Source of the DNA: MFD01213-c1 sp963704405
Lineage (GTDB): Bacteria; Planctomycetota; Phycisphaerae; Tepidisphaerales; Tepidisphaeraceae
DNA: 64,000 nt
Direction: 5' to 3'
NCBI GenBank assembly: GCA_963704405.1
Contig: OY969903.1
Location: 4,588,001 to 4,652,000, forward strand
Shown here: piece after piece, positions 1 through 9,470 of the stretch
Numbering within the stretch: the stretch's first letter is position 1
Layout of the letters: every line of letters starts with the position of its first letter
The notes under the pieces: generated by a model
Database searches by the model: none
Told to the model about the DNA's origin: nothing
The model's input: the letters and a program-made list of their open reading frames with translations, nothing else
Translations under genes and position numbers: made by a program

Positions 1-1
1 C

Positions 2-712
2 GTCTGCCGCGAGGGAACGTATGATGTCGCCGTCGATGGCATCCGCGAAGCCGTCCAACGCGGCTTCCGCGTCACCACCAACACAACCCTCTTCGAAGGC
101 GCCGATCCCAAAAGCGTCCGCTCATTTTTCGACGAAATGATGCACCTCGGCGTTGAAGGGATGATGATCTCCCCCGGCTACAGTTACGACAAAGCCCCCG
201 ATCAGCAGCACTTCCTCGGCAAACGCAAAACGCGCGAGCTCTTCACCAAAATTCTCAGCAACCGCGCCAAAGGCTGGCGCTTCAATCAGTCCCCCCTCTT
301 CCTCGAATTCCTCATGGGCCGCCGGCACTACACCTGCACCCCCTGGGGAATGCCAACGTACAACGTCTTTGGCTGGCAGAAGCCCTGCTACCTCTTGCAA
401 GATGGCTACGCCGACACGTTCCAGGAACTAATGGACACCACCAGTTGGGCCAGCTACGGCACCGAAAGCGGCAACCCCAAGTGCGCCAACTGCATGGTCC
501 ACAGCGGCTATGAGGCCAGCGCGGTCAACCACACATTCAGTTCCATAAGCGGGCTCCTGGCCACCGCCAAAGCCACTCTCTTCGGCGGCAACTACACTAA
601 CAAAGAAGCCGCCAAAGCCCTGCAGGAAACCTCCAGCGGTGCGCACCTCCCTATCGTCCCCCTCACGCTGAACGGGGTTAAACACGAAACCCGCGAAACC
701 GTTGGAGTCTAA
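2..712 (+). CDS. hpnH: Adenosyl-hopene transferase HpnH, C-terminal part
   Basis: This is the C-terminal 236 residues of a protein that begins before the window; the frame is open from base 2. The family is a radical SAM enzyme that joins an adenosyl group to diploptene, the first step of hopanoid side-chain extension. The visible part ends the radical SAM barrel (TTNTTLFEGAD, GVEGMMISPGYSYDKAP) and holds the family-specific C-terminal region with clustered cysteines (CYLLQDGYADTF, CANCMVHSGYE). The radical SAM CxxxCxxC site lies upstream of the window. Family assignment is from motif recognition. The gene points to hopanoid synthesis in this organism. Confidence 0.88.
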   Translation, partial: VCREGTYDVAVDGIREAVQRGFRVTTNTTLFEGADPKSVRSFFDEMMHLGVEGMMISPGYSYDKAPDQQHFLGKRKTRELFTKILSNRAKGWRFNQSPLFLEFLMGRRHYTCTPWGMPTYNVFGWQKPCYLLQDGYADTFQELMDTTSWASYGTESGNPKCANCMVHSGYEASAVNHTFSSISGLLATAKATLFGGNYTNKEAAKALQETSSGAHLPIVPLTLNGVKHETRETVGV

Positions 713-771
713 AAATATCGCGGGGCAACAGTTCGCAAAGCCCCACCCTTCATCTTTGCAGGAACCCGAAA

Positions 772-1200
772 GTGCCCCAGGAAACCAAAGCACACCCCTT
801 TAATGCAAATGACCGCGACGCGGCCATCGGAATCATCCACGAAAACCTCGAAGGATGGATCCCCCCCCTCGCATCCGACGAAGAAATCCGCACCGCGCTG
901 GAAAAAGCCTTCGACTACCGAGGCGACATCACCATCACGCTGAAGGATGGTTCAAAAGCAGAAGGATATCTCTTCGACCGCCGCAGCGAAGGAAAGTCGC
1001 TGTCGGATTGCCTCATCCGCCTTTTCCCCAAAAACTCCGACACAAAAATTTCCATCCGCTACATCGACATCGCCCGCCTCGAGTTTTCCGGCAAAGACAC
1101 CGCCGCCGGCAAGAGCTTCGAAACCTGGGTCAAAAAATACCAGGAAAAAAAAGCCGCCGGAGAAAAAAACATAGGCCTTGAACCCGAAAAGTTGGATTAA
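772..1200 (+). CDS. Small conserved hypothetical protein next to hpnH
   Basis: The product has 142 residues and starts at GTG 772, 59 bases after hpnH and in the same direction, so the two are probably cotranscribed. I do not recognise a named domain. It has no signal peptide or membrane segment. The middle has a compact beta-rich stretch (ITITLKDGSKAEGYLFDR, then ISIRYIDIARLEFSG) that reads like a small barrel or Sm/PilZ-like fold, followed by a lysine-rich helical tail. Function is unknown. A role linked to hopanoid or membrane metabolism would rest on position only. Confidence 0.7.
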   Translation: MPQETKAHPFNANDRDAAIGIIHENLEGWIPPLASDEEIRTALEKAFDYRGDITITLKDGSKAEGYLFDRRSEGKSLSDCLIRLFPKNSDTKISIRYIDIARLEFSGKDTAAGKSFETWVKKYQEKKAAGEKNIGLEPEKLD

Positions 1201-1230
1201 CGCTCCGCACCTCACGCCCTCTCATCCCAA

Positions 1231-1251
1231 CCTTCTCCCAGAAAGAGAAGG
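1231..1251. repeat. Post-stop hairpin repeat, copy 1
   Basis: A CCTTCTC/GAGAAGG stem of 7 bp with a 7-base loop lies 31 bases after the stop at 1200. The preceding bases (CTCTCATCCCAA) match the usual lead-in of CCCTCTCCC-type intergenic palindromes. There is no T-run, so a classical terminator is unlikely. Related copies are at 7441, 52225 and 60421. Confidence 0.6.
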
Positions 1252-1422
1252 GACTAATAGTGCCCAGCCACAGCAATAATTTGACAATTGGTTTTTGAAA
1301 CGTGGCCTTTTGCCTCATTTGTTTCATTTGCTTCCGGCCATCATTGCGACCATCTTCTGATCAGGTTGGAAAAAATATTCCGCCCCAAGGGAAGAAACCC
1401 GGCCCATCGCGCAACTATACCT

Positions 1423-2052
1423 GTGAAATCTGGAAGTGAACTGCCCCCGACGGTCCCAACTTCGACGGAGACGCCGCGCGTGGAAGGTGACAGCCGCGAG
1501 GCGGATGACATCGAGTTGTTGCGTAACGCCAATCGCGGCGACCGCAAGGCATTCCACAAACTGGTGGATCGCCATTCCGATCGTCTGTATCGCCTGGCCG
1601 TCTCATTGGTTGGAAACGCGGCCGACGCCGAAGACATTCTTCAGGAAACCTTCGTCGGCGCCTTCAAAGGTCTCAAAGGCTTCCAGGAACGCGCTTCAGT
1701 CAAAACGTGGCTTACGCGCATCCTTGTGACTCAGACCGCCAAATGGCGGCGGGATAAAAAACGGCGGGCGAACCCAACCGTGGATTCGACCCTCCCCTCT
1801 AATGAGGCCTTTCCGGCGATGCTAACCGTCGCTCCAGGGGTGGAAGGCTCGGTAGAGGCGAGGGTCGATGTCCATGCGGCCGTCGCCAAACTGTCTGCCG
1901 AACATCGCGAAGTCATACTGCTCCGCGAGTTCCAGCAGATGAACTACGACGAAATTGCCGAGGTGCTGGATGTCCCCCGAGGCACAGTTGAATCCCGGCT
2001 GCACCGGGCAAGAGCAGAGTTAAAAAACATCCTGAAGGCATATTTGCCCTAG
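1423..2052 (+). CDS. ECF-type RNA polymerase sigma factor
   Basis: This is a sigma-70 family factor of the extracytoplasmic function (RpoE-like) class that directs RNA polymerase to stress promoters. Region 2 is clear (FHKLVDRHSDRLYRLA, then DAEDILQETFVGAFK), and so is region 4 with its helix-turn-helix (LSAEHREVILLREF, YDEIAEVLDVPRGTVESRLH). I chose GTG 1423, which gives 209 residues. The frame stays open to TTG 1288, but that part is low-complexity and unlike the family. The anti-sigma gene follows after 7 bases, so the pair is probably cotranscribed. Confidence 0.88.
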   Translation: MKSGSELPPTVPTSTETPRVEGDSREADDIELLRNANRGDRKAFHKLVDRHSDRLYRLAVSLVGNAADAEDILQETFVGAFKGLKGFQERASVKTWLTRILVTQTAKWRRDKKRRANPTVDSTLPSNEAFPAMLTVAPGVEGSVEARVDVHAAVAKLSAEHREVILLREFQQMNYDEIAEVLDVPRGTVESRLHRARAELKNILKAYLP

Positions 2053-2059
2053 CCTGACT

Positions 2060-2533
2060 GTGATCCCAAAAATGCTGAAATGCCCGCCCATCCACGAACT
2101 CCAAGCCTATCTTGATGGTGAGCTCAGCGCCGGTTTGAAGCTGGCGATGGATCACCATTTCACCCACTGCGAATCATGCAGGACGCAACTGGCGGAGGTG
2201 GAGGCGATGTCGGGGCTGCTGGCGTCGGCAGCAACAAACGAACCAAAATTATCACAGATAGCACGCCATCGGCTTCATCGCGCGGTGGATGATGCGATGG
2301 ATCAGGGGCTGCTTCGTCTGGGTTGGGGGATCAGCGGGATCGCCGCCAGTGTGCTGGTGGTTGGATCGTTGTGGTTGATGAAAGCTCAAAGCACGCCGGA
2401 GGCGGCGCCGCCGTGGGTTGGTGTGTCGGCTGTAGCGGAGAGCGCCGACCCGGCTGTTCACGAAGCGGCGACCACTCCGGCGGCTGAATGGTATCTGGCC
2501 GATGCGTCCACCCGGACTGATGACACTCCATGA
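2060..2533 (+). CDS. Zinc-finger anti-sigma factor, membrane anchored
   Basis: The 157-residue product starts at GTG 2060; ATG 2072 is an alternative. The N-terminus has a zf-HC2 type anti-sigma zinc-binding pattern (CPPIHELQAYLDGELS, then HFTHCESCR). A single membrane segment lies near residues 92-110 (GISGIAASVLVVGSLWL), and an Ala/Pro-rich periplasmic tail follows. Known members hold their ECF sigma at the membrane until an envelope signal arrives. It follows the sigma gene directly and overlaps the next gene by 4 bases (ATGA), a typical translationally coupled sigma/anti-sigma arrangement. Confidence 0.85.
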   Translation: MIPKMLKCPPIHELQAYLDGELSAGLKLAMDHHFTHCESCRTQLAEVEAMSGLLASAATNEPKLSQIARHRLHRAVDDAMDQGLLRLGWGISGIAASVLVVGSLWLMKAQSTPEAAPPWVGVSAVAESADPAVHEAATTPAAEWYLADASTRTDDTP

Positions 2534-3039
2534 AGCATAGCAAAGTTATTTTTCTTGCCGCATTGGTGCTGGTAATGAGCGCGGGTGTCGTTGTCGGCCG
2601 TCTCTGGTCGCAATTGCCCGGCCGCCCGCACGGTCCCGGGAATCCGTCGTGGCTTGCGGACCAGCTCAACCTCACGCCCGAGCAACGCCAGCAGATGGAC
2701 GCGGTATGGGCCGATACGAAACAGAAGATTGACAAGACGGTCGAGCGCCGCCGCTTGCTCGATCGCGAGCGCGACCAGGCGATCGAGGATTTGCTCGGCC
2801 CGGAACAGTGGGCCGCCTATGGCAAGCTGATCGACGAGTTCCGCGCCCACCGGGCGGATCTGGACAAGGAACGAGCGGCAATTCTGCATCAGGCCAACGA
2901 AAGCAGCCAGGCCCTGCTCACCGATGACCAGAAACAAAAATGGGACAGCCTACGGCAATCGCGGCCGCATGACCGCGGTCATTGGCCTCACGGCGACGGC
3001 GCCCAGCGAAGCACAACAATGCCGATCGTGCCGGATTGA
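2530..3039 (+). CDS. CpxP/Spy-like periplasmic stress protein
   Basis: The protein has 169 residues. An N-terminal signal or anchor helix (VIFLAALVLVMSAGVVVG) precedes a long all-helical body with an LTPEQRQQMDAVW motif near residue 48 and a second, weaker copy (LLTDDQKQKWDSL) near the C-terminus. Paired LTxxQ motifs mark the CpxP/Spy/heavy-metal-sensor superfamily of periplasmic chaperones and stress sensors. The ATGA overlap with the anti-sigma gene suggests it belongs to the same regulon and may feed back on it (inference). The tail is His/Arg-rich. Confidence 0.72.
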   Translation: MKHSKVIFLAALVLVMSAGVVVGRLWSQLPGRPHGPGNPSWLADQLNLTPEQRQQMDAVWADTKQKIDKTVERRRLLDRERDQAIEDLLGPEQWAAYGKLIDEFRAHRADLDKERAAILHQANESSQALLTDDQKQKWDSLRQSRPHDRGHWPHGDGAQRSTTMPIVPD

Positions 3040-3137
3040 ACCCGATCAAATAACGCAACAGACTTCATCAACAAAAAACAGGAACCGGGGAATCTCCCCA
3101 GATCATCACTTCCAACACTCCCGAAAGGAGCAAGATC

Positions 3138-3764
3138 ATGGCGGCGAAATTGAAAATCGGTCTTCTCGCGGCGGCTCTCACACTGGGATCACTCACGATT
3201 CCGACATTCGGTCAGGCCAACCCCGGCGGTGGAAATCCACCAGCCGATAATGGTGGTGGAAATGGCGGAGGTGGTAGTGGTGGTAATGGTGGCCGCCGCA
3301 ATGGTGGTGGCGGGCAAGGCGGCGGTGGCAACTGGCGCCAGCAGATGGCCGATCGCATGAAGCAGATGCTGGGCGCAACCGACGATGAAATGCAGGTTCT
3401 GCAACCCAAGATTGATCAGGTCATGCAGCTTCAGCGCGATGCCGGTGGCCGCGGTGGATTTGGTGGTCGGCGCGGCGGTGGTGGGCAAGGCGGCCCGGGC
3501 GGTGGTGGCCCCGGTGGTGGTCAAGGCGCGGGTGGTCCCAATAACGGGCAGCCGCAGTCGGATGTTCAACAGAAGATCGCCGACTTGCGTACTACATTAG
3601 ACAATAAGGATGCGCCCGCTTCGGAAATTTCGGCCAAGCTTGAGGCGGTTCGCGCCGCCAAGGCCAAAGCCAAGGACGATCTGGCCAAGGCCCAGAAGGA
3701 TCTGAAAGACGTTCTCACCGCGCGGCAGGAAGCCGTTCTGGTGATGATGGGCCTTCTGGACTGA
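3138..3764 (+). CDS. Glycine-rich secreted protein with helical ends
   Basis: The 208-residue product starts at ATG 3138 behind a good AAGGAG at 3125-3130. It has a signal peptide (KIGLLAAALTLGSLTIPTFGQ) and two glycine-rich tracts around residues 31-66 and 103-138. These separate a helical block (QMADRMKQMLGATDDEMQVL) from a charged, Ala/Lys-rich coiled C-terminus (KLEAVRAAKAKAKDDLAKAQ). No enzyme motif is visible. It follows the stress set and may be a periplasmic structural protein or a further Spy-like sensor. The function is not known. Confidence 0.68.
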   Translation: MAAKLKIGLLAAALTLGSLTIPTFGQANPGGGNPPADNGGGNGGGGSGGNGGRRNGGGGQGGGGNWRQQMADRMKQMLGATDDEMQVLQPKIDQVMQLQRDAGGRGGFGGRRGGGGQGGPGGGGPGGGQGAGGPNNGQPQSDVQQKIADLRTTLDNKDAPASEISAKLEAVRAAKAKAKDDLAKAQKDLKDVLTARQEAVLVMMGLLD

Positions 3765-3890
3765 AAGTCCGGTACAATCAGAAGATGAAGTAAGCGATGC
3801 GGCCCCGACCGGTTCGAAATGTTCGACCGGCCGGGGCCGACATCCCCCGTCGCCCCGCATCCCCAGCGCCCACGGAAAGGTTTTTATCCC

Positions 3891-5632
<1,742 letters not shown>

Positions 5633-5699
5633 TTCGTAGCCTGTAATTCAGATTCGGATGTGAAGCACGAAGGATGCGTTACGGATTACTGAACAAACC

Positions 5700-6929
5700 A
5701 TGTCGGTATTTGCCTATACAGCTTTGAGCAAGGACGGCCGCAAGACGACCGGCACAATGGCCGCGGAATCGTGCGCGGCGGCGATTGCACAGATGAGCCG
5801 ACAAGGATTGTCGCCGGTTCGCATTGATGAAGCGCGGGACGCCGCGGCGGCGAAGAAAGTGAAAGCTGGTTCCGGCGATGGGCCGGTGGGAAAAGTTTCG
5901 GCCAAGGCAGTTGAAGCATTCACGCGGGAATTGGCGAACCTGCTGGCCGGCGGTGTGCCGCTGAGCCGCGCGCTGTCGCTGCTTCGCCGCGAGGCATCCA
6001 ATGCTTCGGCCAAGGCGCTTTGGAATTCGATTTATGAAGATGTCGTCGGCGGCACCGCCCTGGCGGATGCGCTGGCGAAGTTTCCAAAGAATTTCTCGAG
6101 CGTTTATATCGCGATGGTTCGCGCGGGTGAGGCGGGCGGATTTCTGGACGTGGTGCTCGGGCAGATTTCAGACTTTCGCACGCGCGAGCAGGACCTGATG
6201 GGTAAGGTGAAAGCCGCGATGGTCTATCCCATCATCCTTGGGATTCTCGCGATCGGTGTGCTGATCTTTCTGCTGTCGTTTTTCATTCCTCAATTCAGCG
6301 GCATCTTTAAGCAGTTCGGGGCAAACCTTCCGGCGCTGACGCTGGCGATTATCGCGGTCAGCAACGTGGTGAAGCATTACGGTTTATATGTCGCGGCGGC
6401 GGTCATCATTGCCGCGGTGACGTTCAAGCGGGCGATCAGCACCAAGGCCGGACGGCGGCAGGTGGAAGTCGCGATGCTGGCTACGCCGCTGCTGGGGCAG
6501 GTCGTGGCGCATTTTGCACTGGTGCGATTTACTCGAATGCTCGGAACGCTGGTGGGGGCGGGTGTACCGCTGATTGCTTCGCTCCGCGTTGCGCGGGAGG
6601 CGATAGGAAATCAGACGCTGGCCGACACGGTGCTGCACGCCATTGAAGAAGTTCAACGCGGCCAGGCACTTTCCAAGAGCCTGGCGAACAGCCCGCGGTT
6701 GTTTCCGGCGTCGGTGGTGGAGATGGTCGCGGTCGCCGAAGAAACCGGGCGGCTGGACAAAGAGCTCATGAGAATCGCCACCACGTATGAAGCCGACCTG
6801 GACCGGCAGTTGCGAATGCTGGTGGCGGTTGGCGAACCGCTCATGCTGTTCGTGATGGCCGGCGTCATCGGCACCGTCGTCGTCGGCATGTTGCTGCCGA
6901 TCCTCAATCTGCAGGATGTTGTTCACTAA
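5700..6929 (+). CDS. gspF: Type II secretion inner-membrane platform protein GspF
   Basis: The intact 409-residue protein starts MSVFAYTALSKDGRKTTG, typical of GspF/PilC. It has the two repeated T2SSF domains (FTRELANLLAGGVPLSRALS and FTRMLGTLVGAGVPLIASLR), each followed by membrane segments near residues 170-195, 215-240 and 372-395. The family forms the inner-membrane platform that couples the GspE ATPase to pseudopilin extraction. It lies 67 bases after gspE, and its end is 49 bases before the chosen gspG start, so it sits in the same operon. Confidence 0.93.
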   Translation: MSVFAYTALSKDGRKTTGTMAAESCAAAIAQMSRQGLSPVRIDEARDAAAAKKVKAGSGDGPVGKVSAKAVEAFTRELANLLAGGVPLSRALSLLRREASNASAKALWNSIYEDVVGGTALADALAKFPKNFSSVYIAMVRAGEAGGFLDVVLGQISDFRTREQDLMGKVKAAMVYPIILGILAIGVLIFLLSFFIPQFSGIFKQFGANLPALTLAIIAVSNVVKHYGLYVAAAVIIAAVTFKRAISTKAGRRQVEVAMLATPLLGQVVAHFALVRFTRMLGTLVGAGVPLIASLRVAREAIGNQTLADTVLHAIEEVQRGQALSKSLANSPRLFPASVVEMVAVAEETGRLDKELMRIATTYEADLDRQLRMLVAVGEPLMLFVMAGVIGTVVVGMLLPILNLQDVVH

Positions 6930-6978
6930 GTTTTTACCGATCCGCATTGCACGCATTTTAGAACTGAAAGGGCTGATC

Positions 6979-7428
6979 ATGTTGGGTTCAACCAAAACAC
7001 TATCGGGGATTCCAAGAAAGCCGGTTGCGGGGGTCATGCGCGGTTCACGCGGGTTTACGCTGATCGAACTGCTGCTGGTCATGGTGATCCTGGCGATTCT
7101 GGCGGCGGTGGTAGTACCGAAATTCACCGGCCGCACCGAACAAGCCCGCCAGAGCGCGGCGACGGCGGACATCGCCACATTGAAGGTCGCCATCTCCGCA
7201 TTCGAAACCGATTGCGGCCGCTTCCCCACAACCGAAGAAGGCCTGCAGGCGCTGGTCGACAAGCCCGGCGATCTTCCCGGTTGGAAGCACGCCTATATCG
7301 AAAAAGTTCCAAACGATCCGTGGGGCCATCCCTATATCTACCGCACGCCTGGCACGGGCAATAAGGATTTTGATCTTCTGTCCGCCGGGCCGGATGGCCA
7401 TGAAGGCGGCAACGACGACATTCAATGA
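6979..7428 (+). CDS. gspG: Major pseudopilin GspG
   Basis: The start ATG 6979 follows AAAGGGC; the longer frame from 6916 would overlap gspF and lacks a better site. The prepilin signature is GFTLIELLLVMVILAILAAVVVP, with cleavage expected after the Gly before Phe, giving a leader of about 25 residues. The C-terminal half carries the GspG hallmarks (TTEEGLQALV, YIEKVPNDPWGHPYIY, FDLLSAGPDG), including the calcium-site loop region. It is the main subunit of the pseudopilus that pushes substrates through the secretin. Confidence 0.94.
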   Translation: MLGSTKTLSGIPRKPVAGVMRGSRGFTLIELLLVMVILAILAAVVVPKFTGRTEQARQSAATADIATLKVAISAFETDCGRFPTTEEGLQALVDKPGDLPGWKHAYIEKVPNDPWGHPYIYRTPGTGNKDFDLLSAGPDGHEGGNDDIQ

Positions 7429-7440
7429 TGCGCTCTTGCT

Positions 7441-7467
7441 CCCTCGCCCGGTACTCCGGGAGAAGGG
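7441..7467. repeat. Post-stop hairpin repeat, copy 2
   Basis: CCCTCGCCCGG pairs with CCGGGAGAAGGG across a 4-base loop (TACT), starting 13 bases after the gspG stop and 19 bases before the gspH start. It has the same core as the copy at 52225. Inside an operon it could attenuate read-through or protect the abundant gspG message from 3' decay (inference). Confidence 0.65.
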
Positions 7468-7485
7468 ACCAGAAGTGATGGCGAC

Positions 7486-8094
7486 ATGCGCAAGCGACCT
7501 TCCAAACACGGCGGCTTTACGCTGCTGGAGCTAATCATGGTGATGGCGATCCTCGCGATCGTCGCCGCCCTGGCGGTTCCGTCGCTCCGCGCGTTCACGA
7601 TTGGCAGAAGCAATAACGATACGGCGACGCAGATCGTCAGCATGGCGAATTACGCGCAGGCGCAGGCCGCATCTGAAGGGCGGGTGTATCGGCTTTACTT
7701 TGACACCAAGGCCGGGGAGTTCTGGCTGGCGGTTCAGGATGGGGGTGTTTTTCAATCGCCGGGCAATGACTACGGCCAGCGATTCAAGGTTGCCGATGGC
7801 GGACAGATTGAGGTCAATATTCTGGCGCAGCCGAACACGCAGTTGAATGTGCCGCCGGATGAGCAGGAAACGACGACGCAATTGTTCGGGCAGATCAGCC
7901 AGAGCGGGAATCAACCGAATACGCTGATGCAGAACGCGCATCAAAATGGCCAGTATGTTGAATTCCAACCGAGCGGACGGACCGATCCGGCGCAGATTCG
8001 GCTAACCGATCGCATCGGCGGGCAAATCGGTGTGGCCTGTACGACGCCGACGGAACTCTTCCATGTGGTGAATGTGGAGGAGTTGTCGAAATGA
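7486..8094 (+). CDS. gspH: Minor pseudopilin GspH-like
   Basis: The 202-residue protein has a short prepilin leader (MRKRPSKHGG) and the class III signature FTLLELIMVMAILAIVAALAVPSL. The body has the GspH/FimT pattern of a long N-terminal helix followed by beta-strands (GRVYRLYFDTKAGEFWLAVQ, then VEFQPSGRTDPAQIRL). Minor pseudopilins build the tip of the pseudopilus. It overlaps gspI by 4 bases (ATGA), so it is translationally coupled. The symbol is assigned from order and fold rather than strong sequence identity. Confidence 0.86.
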   Translation: MRKRPSKHGGFTLLELIMVMAILAIVAALAVPSLRAFTIGRSNNDTATQIVSMANYAQAQAASEGRVYRLYFDTKAGEFWLAVQDGGVFQSPGNDYGQRFKVADGGQIEVNILAQPNTQLNVPPDEQETTTQLFGQISQSGNQPNTLMQNAHQNGQYVEFQPSGRTDPAQIRLTDRIGGQIGVACTTPTELFHVVNVEELSK

Positions 8095-8572
8095 ACGATT
8101 CGATCGAAAAGTTCCGGGGCGATTTGCCGCCAGAGACAGCAGCGCCAGTCTCTCGCTCTTTCCTGCGGCGCCCCATGACACAGAGCGGAAGAGCGCGAGG
8201 CGGCGGTTTTACGCTCATTGAAGTTCTGGCGACAGTTATGTTGCTGGCGATTGTGCTGCCGGCGGTAATGAAGGGAATTTCAGCCGCCAGTGGCGCCGCA
8301 TCGATCGCGCGGCAGCGTACCGAGGCTTCAGGATTGGCGGAAGCGAAGCTGGCGGAACTGGTCACAACCGGCACCTGGCAAGGCGGCGTGCTCAGCGGAG
8401 ATTTCGGGGCGGATGCGCCGGATTACCGGTGGCAGGCGACGGTACAGGCCTGGCCGCAGGATACGACGACGGCTGGACTCCAGGAGATTGATTTGCGCGT
8501 GACGTGGCCTTCGCGCGGCGCGATGAGTATTTAACAGTTTCCACACTGACTTATGTAAGGACGACGCAGTGA
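8091..8572 (+). CDS. gspI: Minor pseudopilin GspI-like (frameshifted near its end)
   Basis: The prepilin signature GFTLIEVLATVMLLAIVLPAV follows an unusually long leader of about 40 residues. The annotated frame stops at 8534, but the next frame carries DEYLTVSTLTYVRTTQ to a stop at 8570-8572. That ending fits a GspI C-terminal strand, and its stop then overlaps the next start as GTGA, which matches the tight coupling elsewhere in the operon. One lost base in the GGCGCG around 8517-8522 explains the break. I annotate the repaired gene. Role: pseudopilus tip component with GspJ and GspK. Confidence 0.78.
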
Positions 8573-9462
8573 CGATGGGACGCGGACAAGTTCCTGAAGT
8601 TTGTCTTGCATCTTGCGAGGGAGGGGAAAATGCGCCGCCAAAACGCCAGGGGGCCAAGGCCGGAGGAGGGCAGAGAGAGGAAATACTTTTTAATGGCAGA
8701 ACATATGAGGGGGTGCGCTCCTCGGATCGATCGATTAGTCATATCAATTCTTTTTCCTCGGATTTTGGTGGCTTCGCGTCTTGGCGGCGGATTTCTTTCC
8801 GCCGCGGATTTACGCTGATTGAGCTGATCGTGGCGATGGGGATGGTTGCGATCCTTTCGATATCGCTGTACGCAAGCCTTCGAGTGGCGTTTAACGCCAA
8901 GAACGGTGCGGAGGCCGCTGTGGAGCCGGCGCGGACGGCGGCGCTGACGATGGAATTTCTTCGTCAGGATTTTCAGAACGCGATGCCGGTGGGAGATTTG
9001 TCGCAGTCTTTCGAAGGAACGGACGGGCAGGATGACCGTGGGCGCGACGGCGACGACGTGAATTTTTACTCAACCGCCGACGGGCCTCAGCACATCGCGG
9101 GCAACGGGGAGATCAAGAATATTGAGCTCGCAATCGTTACGCCGCAGGGCACGACGGATCATGTGCTGGTTCGGCGGGTGATTCGGAATCTGCTGTCGCA
9201 GGTGCAGGTGAATCCGGATGAGGAAGTGCTTTGCCGCGGCGTAGGCGGGTTCAATGTGCGGTATTACGACGGTTCGGAGTGGCTGGATACCTGGGATTCG
9301 ACAGCGGAGGACAACACGCTGCCGGTCGCGGTGGAAGTGACATTAACGCTGGATCGGCCCGTGGGTTCGGGCGACCTGCAGCCGCGGCGATTTGTGCGGA
9401 TCTTTCCCTTGTCCTGTTCCACGGCGGCGTTTGATACAACGGTGAATCCATCAGCCGGTTAG
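8569..9462 (+). CDS. gspJ: Minor pseudopilin GspJ-like with an 80-residue leader
   Basis: The prepilin motif RRGFTLIELIVAMGMVAILS sits near residue 79, far deeper than normal. The body has GspJ features (FLRQDFQNAMPVGD, CRGVGGFNVRYYDGSEWLDTWD, LPVAVEVTLTLDRP). The start GTG 8569 overlaps the repaired gspI stop as GTGA. The extra leader is basic and Gly-rich and is encoded by an inverted pair of 8-base-period arrays (8635-8790), so it looks like an in-frame element insertion. Whether this leader is still processed is unclear. GspJ caps the pseudopilus with GspI and GspK. Confidence 0.84.
   Translation: MTMGRGQVPEVCLASCEGGENAPPKRQGAKAGGGQREEILFNGRTYEGVRSSDRSISHINSFSSDFGGFASWRRISFRRGFTLIELIVAMGMVAILSISLYASLRVAFNAKNGAEAAVEPARTAALTMEFLRQDFQNAMPVGDLSQSFEGTDGQDDRGRDGDDVNFYSTADGPQHIAGNGEIKNIELAIVTPQGTTDHVLVRRVIRNLLSQVQVNPDEEVLCRGVGGFNVRYYDGSEWLDTWDSTAEDNTLPVAVEVTLTLDRPVGSGDLQPRRFVRIFPLSCSTAAFDTTVNPSAG
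8635..8790. repeat. Inverted pair of 8-base-period degenerate arrays
   Basis: On the plus strand from 8641 the units read AAAACGCC, AGGGGGCC, AAGGCCGG, AGGAGGGC. On the minus strand from about 8784 they read AAGACGCG, AAGCCACC, AAAATCCG, AGGAAAAA. The two arrays face each other across about 70 bases. The element lies in frame inside the gspJ leader. It resembles the 7-base-period pairs at 24544, 45721 and 49361. Confidence 0.6.
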
Positions 9463-9470
9463 ACAGACTC

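Noticed and set aside
1288..1422. Longer N-terminus of the sigma factor from TTG 1288
   Set aside because: The extra 45 codons are unlike sigma factors, and GTG 1423 gives a normal length.
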